This document shows positions 13,958 through 25,713 of a stretch of 64,000 nt of DNA, piece after piece. Position 1 is the stretch's first letter. Every line of letters begins with the position of its first letter. The notes under the pieces are model-generated. The model searched no databases and was not told where the DNA came from. It saw nothing but the letters and a program-made list of their open reading frames with translations. The position numbers were made by a program, and so were the translations under genes. This DNA comes from Ophioderma brevispina (lineage: Eukaryota > Echinodermata > Ophiuroidea > Amphilepidida > Ophiodermatidae). Where the stretch lies: the NCBI GenBank assembly GCA_023653785.1, contig JAMKCH010011930.1:1-64000 (forward strand). Direction: 5' to 3'.

Positions 13958-14548
13958 TGCGGGTAGTTAGTACTCTCAAATTATGGTGTCACTTTTTCCA
14001 ATAGGGACCGGGTTTAAGGTTACACAAATGTCCCAATCATGTGGAAAAGTATACCATATTATCCGTCTAGTCATAAGGTTTCAGACATGTATAGTTTGTA
14101 CCACTCACAACCGTTGATCATGGCTTTATAGGGTAAAAGGCTAAAAATGTCAATCTTCAATTTGGACAGGGGTCAATATTGAAAATTATCTCTGATTTTA
14201 TACTTGAAACAAATCATTGCCTTATGAAAAGGGAATCCCAAAAATTATAGTTTTGGTTATTTTAAATTTCAAAGAAGATCCATTGCCAATGGGATATTTG
14301 CCCATGAACCTATGTTGCCGATGGCATGATAATTGCATGCAGATGCCTGCAAACTATTTCTATTATGAACAGTTTGTTTCTTTTTACCAAAAATTGGAGC
14401 AATTTAAAAAAAAAAAAAAAAATGGAAATTGACCCTTTTTACACTTTTAGCCATTAGTCACTAACATTTCCAAATTTTAAAAAAAAAAAAAAAAAAAAAA
14501 ACTATAATTTTTGAATCCTTATGGCTAGAAGGACAATATGGATATATT
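13958..14548. repeat. Dispersed foldback repeat family, left part, split by the hAT insertion
   Basis: It shares GGTAGTTAGT, GTCACTTTTTC-AATAGGG, TTTAAGGTT and GAATCCTTATG-CTAGA in order with the copy at 60205-60765. The sequence resumes at 15882 on the far side of the hAT element. It includes two A-rich runs (14405-14421 and 14479-14501). Confidence 0.65.
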
Positions 14549-15873
14549 CAGGTCCGTCGCCATGGGGGGTGTGGGGGTGGAACACCCCCCTCCACTAGAC
14601 GATCCTCCAAAAGAGAAGAAAGAAAAAGGAAGAGAGAGAGAGAGGAAAAGAGAAGAGAAAAGAAAGAGGGAAAGAGAGAGAAAAGAAAAGAGAGAAAGGG
14701 AAGTAAGAATGAAACAAAAGGAGAAGGACATTCAGAACGCTTGAGATTGAACTCCAGACTTAACATAAATCCAAATATCACAAATATTTGCTTCCCCTCA
14801 AGCCAATTAGTTTTGTTCCAAGCTAACCAAAGGTAATCATGAATTGTTAATGTTTTTATTTTTTTCGTTTTTTTTAAATGTGTTAAATAAATTTGAGAAA
14901 CACGAGGGGAGCCATGTGCCATTCTCCCAAGTTTGGTCTACCAGTATAAGGGGCAATTTCAGTCGGGGAGTGAACTTGGTCAAGAAAAAAAATTGGTAGG
15001 GATGGATTCACTAGCCCCCAACACCATAAAACTTATAGGTCTTACTGGCGTCATTTGAATTAATATTATACTTAACCCTTCAAAAATTTACCTCTAATAG
15101 CTAAATCAAGGAGCGTCCGGGGGCTCCGCCCCCTGACTCCGGCAGGGGCTCTGCTCATGCACCGCATACGTTAAAGACATGGCGCTAGCTATAATGTGTA
15201 TATTTCCCGTATCAGTTAGCAAAGTTAGAAACCAGTATTCTTTGAATTGGTACCATTACCCCTCAAAAAATTGTAATCTTGAAGGTTCGAATAGCGAAAT
15301 CCCAAGGAGCTTCCGGGGGCTTCGTCCCTGGACCCCATAAGGGCTCTGCTCCTGCACCACACCCCTTAAAAACATTGGTGCCTCGCTATATGCAATTCTT
15401 TTTGGCATTACAAGCTTACTGACCGTCTCAGTGAGCAAAGTTAAAAAGCAGTCTTACAACTCGGGTCTTTAACTTTGAAGTTTGAATTGGTACTATTAAC
15501 CCCTCAAACAGTGGTCAGTTTGAAGGTTCTGAATAGCTTAAATCCAGAGCTTCCGGGGGCTTGCCCCCTGGACCCAGGCAGGGGCTCTGCCCCGCACCCC
15601 GCAGGTGCCCTAAGCCGGGCCCTTGTACCCCACCCTTTCAGATGCTTTCGGTTTGTGTCAACGGCACTTGCGGTGTGCAGTTCAAAAGATCAAGAAAATG
15701 GTCTGTAAGGCATCTACGTAGACAATTTTAATGGCCCTTAAGTGGTCCCGAACCGTGCGCGGTTAGTTGTATTGTTTTAATAGCTCACTACGCTTCCAAG
15801 GACTCTTACGGCAGCAGCAATAACATTTCGCACTTTACACACCGCCCCCTGCAAATGTCTAGCGACGGCCCTG
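14549..15873. mobile_element. Non-autonomous hAT-type element, 1325 bp
   Basis: The ends are CAGGTCCGTCGC (14549) and GCGACGGCCCTG (ending 15873), a 12-bp terminal inverted repeat with one mismatch and the CAGG-type end of hAT elements. They are flanked by GATATATT (14541-14548) and CATATATT (15874-15881), an 8-bp target duplication differing at one base. No transposase frame is visible. Inside are a GA-rich microsatellite (about 14605-14705) and three diverged copies of a roughly 200-bp GC-rich unit. Confidence 0.8.
15060..15700. repeat. Three diverged tandem copies inside the hAT element
   Basis: Each copy contains a CTTCCGGGGGCT-like core followed by a GGGCTCTGC core (near 15115, 15308 and 15552). 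Each is preceded by ACCCCTCAAA and an AAGGTTC...AATAGC motif. Spacing is about 190-245 bp. Confidence 0.7.
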
Positions 15874-15881
15874 CATATATT

Positions 15882-16008
15882 TCAACATTATGGAGCATTT
15901 CAAAATGTTAACCCCCTTATACCTAAAAAAACCTTAAATTCGAAGAGTATAATATCTAGCATTGAATAGATGATCCATATACTAACTACCAAAGGTGTTG
16001 AAATCTTT
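15882..16008. repeat. Right part of the split foldback repeat
   Basis: TGGA-CA-TTTCAA, ACCTTAAATT and ACTAACTACCAAAG follow in the same order as at 60610-60745, so the family copy continues after the hAT insertion. Confidence 0.6.
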
Positions 16009-16061
16009 TTGTAGTGGGGATGAACGATATGTTTGGCACTTGGGCCCCGCACCCTCGCTAT

Positions 16062-16735
16062 AACACAGGGTTTGTTATAGTGTTTTTGGTTTATCTTTTA
16101 AATACACGCTGTGTTATAGTGTTTTTTGTTATCCTTACAATACAACACGCTTTAATGTGCCTTTGGTTTATCCTTTAAATACACGCTGTTATAGTGGTTA
16201 TTTGGGTTTAATCGTTTAAAACACGCTGTTCATAGTGGTTTGGTTAATCCTTTAAATACACGCTGTTTATAGTGTTTTGGTTTATCCTTTAAATACACGC
16301 TGTTAATAGTGCTTTGGTTTATCCTTTAAATACACGCTGTTTTTGTGTTTTGTGTATCCTTTAAATACACGCTGTTATGTTGTTTGGTTTATTCCTTACA
16401 TACCGCTGTTTAGTGTTTTGGTTTATCCTTTAAATACAGCTTTGTTAATAGTGCTTTGGGTTCATTCCTTTAAATCCACGCGGTTTATTTTTTAGTGTTG
16501 GTTTATCCTTTAAATACAGCTTGTTGTATAGTTGTTGTTTATCCCTTAAATACACGCTGTTTATAGTGTTGTGGTTATCCTTAAATACACGCTGGTTTAT
16601 AGTTGTTTTGTTTATACTTTAAATACACCGCTGTTATAGGTGTTTTGGTTGATACTTTAAATACAACGTGTTATGAGTTGGTTTGTGGTTATCCTTTAAT
16701 ACACGCTTGTTTTTAGTGTTTTGGTTATTTTTTCA
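16062..16735. repeat. Minisatellite, unit about 37 bp, about 18 copies
   Basis: The unit reads TTATAGTGTTTTGGTTTATC followed by CTTTAAATACACGCTG. Copies differ mostly by single-base insertions and deletions. Confidence 0.9.
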
Positions 16736-16739
16736 ATTA

Positions 16740-18580
16740 TTAAAATCAGTTTTGTAACTCTAAACATTACCAAAACCAGTGACCTTTTGCATTGAAATTA
16801 ACATAACAAACGTGAAGCATACTCTTGTACACATTGACCGATGTGTAGCTTATATAAGCAATTCAGCTTACATAAGCAACAATATATGCGTTTTCGATTA
16901 TTTTGATTGATTTATTTTGTGTGTGTCGTGAAAATAAAGATTATCAAACATGTTTAGGCACCCTTTATACATTGTACATGAAATGTGTAATATGCGGACG
17001 CTCACTTCAGTACATATTAGTTGATAATTACTCTGATGTGCTATTGGTCGATCACCGCTATCAAATCTGTCGACATACTGAAAACCTTAATGATACTCCT
17101 GACTTCTAGAGTTCCCTGAGCAGTGTTCAGTAATAATACACCAACTGAGACAACTATACTACAAGGACTAGAATCGCTGCTATACAACAGTGTTATTCTT
17201 ATATACAATCATTGTACCGCTTACTTCAATACCCAGAATGCACCAGAAATGATATAAAATACGTATTTTAAGAAAAATATTAATAAATACCAGAATGCAT
17301 ATTATTTGCTGCTTGAATTTTTCTGTTTTAATTCATTTTAAATCTATATTGATGCAAAATAATGGCGTACAAATTAATTATGCAGAAGAAAGGGCCATGC
17401 TGGGGGGAAATTTCACAGAATGCAACTTGATTGGACAAAAGTTTACGTTTAAGTGTTGTTAAACTAATAAATAGTATGTATCATCGAAACATCATAAAGC
17501 CGAGCAAGGCAGAGAGACATTTATAAAAATATGCATTTTGTTGGTATTTTGATGCATTCTGGGTGCTTCAGTAACCAATAGAAGACTGTATTATTACATA
17601 TGTGTTTTGAATCCTTAGTATGTTTGTCACAAATACAGCTAATGGCACTCTTGCATCCATTCACAAGCAACAATGTCTCTATGATGAAATATCTCCATGC
17701 ACCCGTCAATGCAATAACATGACCATTGTTAGCCGATTTTAACCAAAGAAACTCATTTAATTTTGCAAGCACAGATTTGTAGCATTACAACACACCACTG
17801 CTTGCATCTAGTTGATTTCTAAGAGATTATTTTTAAATATTTTTTGTTAAAACCCTTTTCGATTCTTTTCGGCAGCTACTGTTATGCAAAGTCGCCTCTC
17901 TACCAAATTGTTACTTCAATCATTACTGGATATTTCTTGAAACAAATGGAGGGATGATAACTTCTTAAGGTTAACTTTTGGAAGGGTAGGAGTTTCGAGT
18001 TTTATCTGTACCAAGTAGCATAATTACCTGAATGGAAAAAAGATTGCAGGGTCCCAAATGAATAAATATGCTGTTACGTCAGTACAGGTGGAATTTATTT
18101 CATTAATTGGCCGATCTGTTGATATGCGGCCTTAAGTAGTAAGAAATTGAGGTTACATTTGAGGGCTTAAAGCCATTTCATTGCATGTTTCCATTTTTCA
18201 AACATGTTAAGGAGCCTAACTTCAAGGGTTTGCCCTAAAAACTTGTTACGTCTTTGATGAAAAACCAATATTTTTTGAATTTTACTTACGATTATGGGTT
18301 AAATTTAAAAATGCAATGCTTCATGTAATTCAAATTTCTTAAATTATATGTTTGTAGAAGGATAGTTTGTTAATTATTATATATTAATATCAGATGTATT
18401 GTTAGAATGACCACGAATTAATTGAGGACCAAATGTTTTAAGTAGTGTGGCTCTTTATTATACTTTAAGTTAACTTAAAATATTCGTGTTGAAGACAATG
18501 TCATTTAGATTCGTTCACGGTAGTCCGATGGTTGCTTATTTTACTTATGGCATTTTGTTTGTTTGTTATTCCTTAGGGTT
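16740..18580. other. AT-rich stretch, nothing recognised
   Basis: Short frames only, with no repeat family shared with the rest of the window that I could see. Confidence 0.5.
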
Positions 18581-18584
18581 GTAG

Positions 18585-18716
18585 AGGTGTGTGTTACGTG
18601 TGTGTGAGTGTGTGTTGTGTGTGCGTGCGTGCGAGTTTGTGGTGTGGGCGCGCGTTTGTGTGTTGTGTGGGTTTGTGGGGGGGTGTGTGTGTGGGTGGGT
18701 GGGTGGGTGGGTGGGG
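18585..18716. repeat. GT-rich microsatellite ending in GGGT repeats
   Basis: Interrupted GTGTGT tract passing into (GGGT)n at 18692-18714. Confidence 0.9.
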
Positions 18717-19713
18717 GAATAGTTGTTTTTAGGAAAAAATTGTTTCCAGTTAGTGCCCGCACATTTTGATTTGGAGCCAATTTTTAAGCATGGTTTTTTT
18801 ATTTCATTTACTGAAAAAAAATGCATTTTTTAGACTAAAACATCTCAGAGATAAAAAAATATAATTAAAAAAAAAGAAAGTAGTGATCCCAAATATTTTT
18901 TATTAAACTGATATGTTGACACTCAAACTTGATTTGCAACTCCTTTGAAGTGACAAATGGCCGATTTTGAGCGATTTTCTGGGAACACCCACTTTATCAA
19001 AAAATAAAAAAAACGCATTTTACATTTAGCTTTTTGGAATACCAACCTGCCAAACAAACTTGCTTTTTTGCCTTAAAGTCAGGTGTACCATGTAGAATTC
19101 AGCATGTCAACATCATTGACAACCTCTCTCTTCTCTTATGGTGACAAGTTTCAATGACTACTCATGCCACAATACGGCGAACTATCGATAATCGGTATGT
19201 TATCATGTACATTGTGGTAATTGTTTCTTTTTCAAAAGTAGGACATCTGTTTCAATTGAAAATTTCAGAGAATGTAGACGAATAAATGGACAGTTACAAT
19301 CTTGCTATCCAAAATAGTATAAACCTTTTGAAAACTACTTCAGAATCTTAAGAATAGCCCTATCTATTTGTGACACAACGTTATTAAAATTTGAAGTTGA
19401 CATGTCAATTTAAGTATGGACGCATGTTATTTGTTAGCGGCGCCAATGGGCACCATTTTGAATGGTCGAAGGGAAAGGCGAAATTACAGTCTTTGTTTTG
19501 AAAAATGATACAAAAATTATTGCAAATCCGACGCAAATAGAGGTATACAGTAAATTTTTTTTAAAAAGTGGCTCCGGAAAAGATGACATGTTTTAAAATA
19601 AAGCTCTTGCCATGGAATAGGTCAAAGACCGAGCTTGAAATAGAAGGAGAAATAGAAAAGAAATATCATCTTCGTTACATTGACAAGAAAGAGCAATTTT
19701 GTTCAAATTATTT

Positions 19714-19960
19714 TTAAAGGCGTCCATGGCCGATCGCTAATAGCCTACGTCCCCAGAAGCCCCAGATTTTACCCGGAAGTGCGTCAACATTGTGGTATCA
19801 GAAGAAAACTTTACTATTTTTCTCATTACCTGTGAAAATCTTAGAGCCAAAGAAGTGTGGTTTGGAAGTTATGTAGCGAAATGTGCTCCTTTTGGTCGAC
19901 CAATATGAATTTTACACAGTACTCTATGGGCTTATACATGTAAAAATCAAGTTTTTGAGC
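19714..19960 (-). mobile_element. Family B MITE copy (inverted, one end clear)
   Basis: On the minus strand it carries TATAAGCCCATAGAGTACTG, TTGGTCGACCAAAA, GGTAATGAGAAAAATAG and AGCGATCGGCCATGGACGCC, ending at TTAA 19714-19717. The other end was not recognised. Confidence 0.7.
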
Positions 19961-20239
19961 TGCGAAGCAAGCTTCTTCAAATCGCCTGGAAACTCTGTTA
20001 GTGTGTCCGTCCCCAGTCCAGCCATTCCGTTCGTTACGGGAACACTAAATATGTATCCATTGATACTCAGTTTACACTTCGTCCCGGTAATTATTTGAAT
20101 GCGCACGAAAACACGCTTCTGATTTTTGCTGATTATCATTAATAAAAACTATGGGTGTTGGTGGACGCTGGTTCGGACCTACCGAGGTCAAAGATTCTCA
20201 AGAGATGGTGTTCCAGTCAACGGTGGTGGAAAAAGGGCA

Positions 20240-20420
20240 GCCAGACAGAAGAAAAGCAGAATGGGCAGACATCGGAAGAGAAAAGTAGAATGGGCCTGCA
20301 GAATCGGCACAGAAGGAGAACGAAAAGACAAAAGTAGAAGGACGTCATATACAGTAGAGAGAATGGACATGGCCAGCAGCGGCAGAAAGCAGCAGATCAC
20401 CCCCATGGCCAGAATGGCAA
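20240..20420. repeat. Degenerate AGAA-GCAGAATGGC repeats
   Basis: AAGCAGAATGGGCAGA, AAGTAGAATGGGCCTGCAGA and CAGAATGGCAAAA recur irregularly. The inverted counterpart (TTCTGCCATTTTG) appears at 21880-22000. Confidence 0.5.
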
Positions 20421-20920
20421 AAATATGAAGAAATACCCGGGTAGCATAATAGCAAAATACGGCAGGGGGGGAAACACTTTGGCCTGTTCAACAAGATCTG
20501 GGAGTTTTTAATTTTGTTCCTGTATATGGACCCTGATTGTTTCAACAGGCAAAAATGCGTGCACACGAAAATAAATTATTTCCTATTAAACATAGCAAAC
20601 TGCTTGTTTAGATTTAGGTACGGTTGCGAGACATTCTCAACAAACGATAGACGGTATGGGGCTTACTTGGCATCTACCATGTCCGAAAAACGTACCGGGA
20701 ATGAAAGTAAAGATATTAAAAATAACAAACATCAATTAAAAACCAAAACAAAACAAAAGCAAAAAAAAATTGCATGTTAAAAAAAAATTCAGGAAAAAAT
20801 ACACCTCAACATAAAAAACGCAAATAAAAATATAAAACAAAAATTGCGGAAGAAAGAAAGAAAAAAAATCTAAATTGGAAAAAACGCTGTCTATTGCTAG
20901 TGGCTTTACTCTTGCTATCC

Positions 20921-21432
20921 TAAAGGTCCGGTCATATTTCCACCTTGCACTTCATGCTACAGTACCGTGCGTAACATTTAAGTCCGTTCATACTTTCAAT
21001 GCAATGTGCAGTTAGTCAGTGCCACTGCGCAATGCAGTTGCTTGCAGTGATTGCTGCATTGCCTCTATATCCGACCAACTTTCTGCACAACTTGACGAAA
21101 CCACTGCAACAATGGCAAGGTTAAAAAACATTGAACTTTGTGGTAGTAATGCATTGCAGTATATCAATGGCATGGCAACACACTGCTACATTGCAGTGGA
21201 AGCATGAACGGACCTTTACTGCAAACGTCCATCACTTCCGCTGCACTCCTAATCGCATTCATTTAATGCAGGTCAACCCAGGTCACTGCAGTGTCAATTA
21301 AATTTAACTTAATTTGTTGCAGTTGCAGTACTGGCATTGCGTTGCTGCACACTGCGAGTAATTACAGTAACGATTTTGGTCGACTGCATTGCAATACTGC
21401 ACTACAATGCAGTAGAAGTATAAACAGACCTT
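20921..21432. mobile_element. Foldback MITE, family F, with a second copy nested inside
   Basis: The outer ends are AAAGGTCCGGTCATATTTCC and GTAGAAGTATAAACAGACCT. An inner pair, AAGTCCGTTCATACTTTC (from 20980) and GTGGAAGCATGAACGGACCT (to about 21217), forms a complete second element. The interior is full of CTGCA, TTGCAGT and CATTGCA words. Confidence 0.7.
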
Positions 21433-21725
21433 AAATTAACCCGGCCCTCAGTGGCGTCATTACGAATTCCTTTAAACATGGGGGGATGGGGTCGCAGTTC
21501 ATGAAAATTTATTAATGACATTGGGTTTACTGATTGCTAGTATATGTGGCGCCAAAAAGCGCCTTCTCAAAACCTTACCATTTAGAACATAAAATCGTTA
21601 CAATGTACTTGTAAGTAGAACAAAGTGTTGCAAAGCGTAAACTATTAGGTAAAATATGAGATTATTTTGGTTCAACGGGCGTTGACATTGGGGGTGATTA
21701 GTTATTGGACTACTTCCTTCATCAA

Positions 21726-21815
21726 TATATGATATATATAGATAGTATATATATATATATATATATATATAGTATATGATAGATAGTATATATATATTTA
21801 TATATATATAGATAT
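21726..21815. repeat. TA microsatellite with GATA words
   Basis: Two TATATA blocks separated by GATAGATAG, forming a self-complementary tract. Confidence 0.9.
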
Positions 21816-21840
21816 ACACCACACACCCCGGTCAATGCCA

Positions 21841-22010
21841 TATGTGCCCCTTTCTGCATGCCAATCAGCTTTTCTGGCCATTTCTGTCCCTTCGCTTCGC
21901 TGCTCAATTGCTCATTCTGCCATTTTGTTTTTCTGCTTCAGTATGCTCGATTTTCTATTCTGCCGTCCTGCTGTTCTTTCTGCATCTGCGTTTCTGCCTT
22001 TTAAACTAAC
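21841..22010. repeat. Degenerate TTCTGCC-ATTTT repeats, inverted relative to 20.3 kb
   Basis: CTTTTCTGGCCATTTCTG, CATTCTGCCATTTTG, TTTTCTATTCTGCC and similar words are strung together. Confidence 0.5.
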
Positions 22011-22199
22011 CGAAAAATGAGCAAGATTAAACCAATTGCACGCGGTAGGTTTTGACAAAACACTCCATTCTCCAGGAGCCGGTCTCCCTCACTAACCTCA
22101 AGGGCAGCGTATTATTTTTTTTCATATTTGTGACTTAAAACAAAAAAAGTTTTCCTTCTGACCTGGAAAAAAAATAATGCTGAAAAGTTATATTAGCGA

Positions 22200-22440
22200 T
22201 GGGTCGGAACCCGAGAGCCCTGTATCATGAGGTCCGTACTAACCACAAGGACCAGCGAGGATCACGGTTGTGTGCAAGATATGCAATTCTCATCCTTGAC
22301 AAGGTTATCGCTAACGCCGGGCTAATCGGAACCGCAAATGCCTCACGGGGCCGAAAAAAAAAAGGGGCAAGAGCGGCCGCACCGCGGCGCCGCTGTCACT
22401 TTCCCAGCCCCTGTTTACATCCAAGTACTACGTAATTGCT
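22200..22440. other. GC-rich island, content unknown
   Basis: This 240-bp stretch is far richer in GC and CpG than its surroundings (for example GAGCGGCCGCACCGCGGCGCC). A 78-residue frame spans it, but I recognise nothing in it. It may be an old repeat or a promoter-type CpG patch. Confidence 0.4.
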
Positions 22441-22448
22441 TGGCAAAT

Positions 22449-22790
22449 GCTTAAAAAATTCTTACTCTTTCCACTACTTTAGGACCTTTTTATCACCCCC
22501 AGATTGCAATCATTTTGTGTTTTTGGTGGTAATAATGATCAGGAGATATCATTAAAACGAGTATATGGTGATTTTTTTAGTGTTTAGCAACTTTAATGAG
22601 GAGTTTTCAACACTCTACCATAATAATTTGCCTCGGCCGAAGAAGGCTTAAAATTCTTACTCTTTTAAACTAGTTTAGGACTTTTTTCATGTTAGGTGAT
22701 GGCAATCCTTGTGCTGTTCTTGGTTAATAATGAACGGAGATATCTCAAGGAGGATTAGGTTATTTTGTAGTGTTAACAACCTTTTTGACC
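22449..22790. repeat. Two diverged tandem copies of about 190 bp
   Basis: TTCTTACTCTTT...TTTAGGAC, GGCAATC or TGCAATC, AATAATGA-C-GGAGATAT and TAGTGTTTAGCAAC / TAGTGTTAACAACC recur in order from 22457 and 22651. Confidence 0.65.
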
Positions 22791-23369
22791 GAAGATAAGA
22801 AAGCATATTTTCAGAAGTGTATACCTAAGATCGTGAGCTGATGGATTATTATTGTGGGTCTTATTCAGGAATGCTCTGTTATGTAAATAAAAGGAGCTAA
22901 AAAGTAATATTGGAGAAAACATTATGTGACTTTAAGCGATTTTTGTTAACATATAAAGGATTTGTATTAATCTGAGCATAACTTAGAAACTAGGAGGGAA
23001 ATTTAGTAGGAAATTCGGATGTAAACTTAAAAGTGTTAGGTTATGACCAAGGCCATTGCACTGTCGCAAACTAGTTTTTTTTAAACTAAAAATGGTATTA
23101 TATAAAGCGGACAATGGGTCAATAATCTCACACTTGCCAACCAAATGACCATATTCAACCAGCGATCAACTTTGAAGTCGGCCATAATGGATTGCGCGAC
23201 CGTGGTTTTTCACAGCTGAAATTAGCCGTTCTTTTATGCTTTTTCGAAATAACCAAAATTTACATTTGATGAAGACTTGATGAGAACGAAGCGTGATTCG
23301 GAGGAGTAGTTCTGATGACAAGACTTTTGGTGGATTCAAACGCAAATAGCCGTCTGTTATGCGAAGCCA

Positions 23370-23750
23370 TTAAAAGCACTGATACCGTGTACAGTTGTGC
23401 CTTGCTACAGTGTGAGCTAATTCGTAACTTCTGAGACATGTTTGATTACATTTTAGCATGTTGCAAGAGTTATAGCTTCTTAGCGAATCATACAAAATAG
23501 GCCCACAAAGGTTATTGGCAACATCACCGGTGGGCAGCTTCAACGCAGATGAATTAGTTTGGAAATTTCCTGTTGTAATTGTTTCATGTACAAAGGTCAA
23601 AACACTCGATCTCTTAAACTGCATGAAAACTAATCTTATAAGCCTGTTACGGCGTTTGTAGCGGAGGTACGTACGAACGACGAGCAAGATGAAAATAAAA
23701 ATACCAGTATAGATGCATGTTACAGAAATGTAGGGTAAAAGTGGCGGCAT
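23370..23750 (-). CDS. Candidate first exon or small ORF with one membrane segment, unknown
   Basis: This 126-residue frame starts at an ATG with A at -3. Residues about 7-26 are strongly hydrophobic (VTCIYTGIFIFILLVV), followed by a basic RTYLRYKRRNR, so the N-terminus looks like a signal-anchor. The rest is cysteine-containing (NSCNMLKCNQTCLRS) with NSS and NQT glycosylation-type sites. The layout is that of a type II membrane protein such as a Golgi glycosyltransferase, but no catalytic motif is present. It could be a chance frame; the length is only modestly unusual for 64 kb of AT-rich DNA. Confidence 0.25.
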   Translation of the reverse strand: MPPLLPYISVTCIYTGIFIFILLVVRTYLRYKRRNRLIRLVFMQFKRSSVLTFVHETITTGNFQTNSSALKLPTGDVANNLCGPILYDSLRSYNSCNMLKCNQTCLRSYELAHTVARHNCTRYQCF

Positions 23751-24303
23751 TTTGTTGGGTTCGAAAACAAAGACATGGAGGTTTTTCTGAAGGAAAAAAC
23801 ATTACTTTTAATAGTTATCAATGTGGGTCATGAGGCTATTTGTTAACTACTTCGTGTATAAGTACCACATGCATAGAAAAACGTGAGCTAATTAGAGAAC
23901 TGTCCAGTTATCCCATTGTTATTTATTCCAAATTGGGGTTAAGTGGGACAGTTACTTGGGTTATTTATGCAGATAGGGAGTAAAAGGCTATCACGAAAAA
24001 AAGAATATCTATTCCTGATGTTAATATTGGAAAGTTGGTTTCAGAATACTTTATATGATAATAACAATAAAACAAAATATGATATTATATTTTGCAGCTC
24101 ATAATTTTCACCTGTACTTCGAATAAATAACATGCCGAAATTGCCTATTTTATCATTTTTTGGTCTTTTTAAATTCATATTTTCAGAAAAATATGTATTT
24201 TTATCATAAATTTGTGTATTATAATGAACAATGTCTTAGGGAATTGATAGTTTTTCAAATAAAATATACCAAAAAGATAAAAATAAGTACCAGCTAAAAG
24301 CCA

Positions 24304-24350
24304 TGTCCCACTTACCCCTAAGTGAATTTCATGTGGGGGTAAGTGGGACA
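24304..24350. repeat. Inverted repeat of TGTCCCACTTACCCC
   Basis: The left arm is 24304-24320 and the right arm 24334-24350. Related single copies lie at 23935-23950 and 24728-24740. Confidence 0.7.
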
Positions 24351-25349
24351 GCAGCATAATTAACTTAGCTCATTGGCATATTAATTGCAGAATTTGTTAT
24401 AATTTTTTGAAACTTGCTTGAAAAAACATTAATTTTATCCATAGATATTAAATGTATTAGTTAGACTTAAACTTTTTCTCTTACTTTCAGTAGTAAAAAA
24501 TATTGGCAACCATTTTTTAGACAATTAACACCCTTAATTAAGAAATAATTCGCCAGATTTTGGCACTAAAATGCGGTCAGTGTTGACCTTTGACCTTTTA
24601 AACACTTTCAAGATAGAATAAAATCCATTCGTGAGTTTTGAATGTTGTAAAGCAGAACCGTAGATTGTTGGACACACGTGTCATGTTGCCAAATTTTGTT
24701 CTGATTGAGGGGAAATATGTAGTTTAGTCCCACTTACCCCAGTGTCCATATTTTGTATGCCTTTTCTTTCGTGCTAAGACCAATTTTGAACTAGGCCCTC
24801 CCCACCTCAAATATCACATCTATTCATTAATTCGCAGGCTTCAGAGGACATCTCGGTTATTGTTAGCTCTCGCATCGAAACGGATTGAATATCCGGCCGG
24901 TGAAAAACTTACAGATGGGGTTTTGGAAGGTGAAGCAATCTAATAAGATTAAAACTTCCATTCCTTAAATGGCGCATCCCCCTTTAGTCATCGACAAAAA
25001 AGGGACAACAATTATAAACAAAATAATTGGTTCTAATGAATATTCTTTCTTATTTGGACACTCTTTGTCATCACTCTGTCGTAGGATTACGTGCAGTGGT
25101 GAATAGTACATGTGCTTTCTTTTGGCGTGTTCTAGTACCAATCTCCACTCCATCACGTTATTACGTTACCCTGTAATATCAGACCCATTATTATAGGTGT
25201 CAATTTATGTCGTTTAGGGAAACATCAATGGTTATGGGATATAAAACAATTAAGATATACAAACATGGAATGTACATTAATATAGTCACAATGTTCGCGA
25301 TATATCTCATAAATTATAAATTTACCATTGCTCCATGCAGATGAATTCA

Positions 25350-25713
25350 TTAAAGGGGCGATGGGCCCGATTTTAAGTGGATGGAAGTTTTGTCTTGATT
25401 GAATGGACTTACTCCCCAACTCCATCCGTACAATTTTCGCGGCCGATATTCAATCGTTTTGATGGTGAGACTTTCTTTAAAAACGTTATATTTTATAAGC
25501 CCATAGAGTGCTGTGTACAATTAATATTGGTCGACAAAATGTGGGGCAATTTTCGCTCATAATTCAAGTAAACTGCTTAGCGCTAAGGAGTTTCAAGGCG
25601 TAAATGAGAAAAAATAGCAGTTTCTTCTGATACCAAAAATTTGGACCACTCCGGTAAAATCTGGGGGTACCTGGGGACGAGGCTTATTAGCGATCGGGCC
25701 ATGACCTTTTTAA
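25350..25713 (+). mobile_element. TTAA-flanked MITE, family B copy
   Basis: It runs from TTAA-AGGGGCGATGGGCCCGAT to GATCGGGCCATGACCTTT-TTAA, an imperfect inverted end. The inner sequence ATAAGCCCATAGAGTGCT-GTGTA, TTGGTCGAC and AATGAGAAAAA-TAG is shared with copies at 19.7 and 59.4 kb. Confidence 0.7.

Noticed and set aside
23370..23750. Sialyltransferase reading of the membrane frame
   Set aside because: A short PTGDV similarity was tempting, but the surrounding motif residues are absent.
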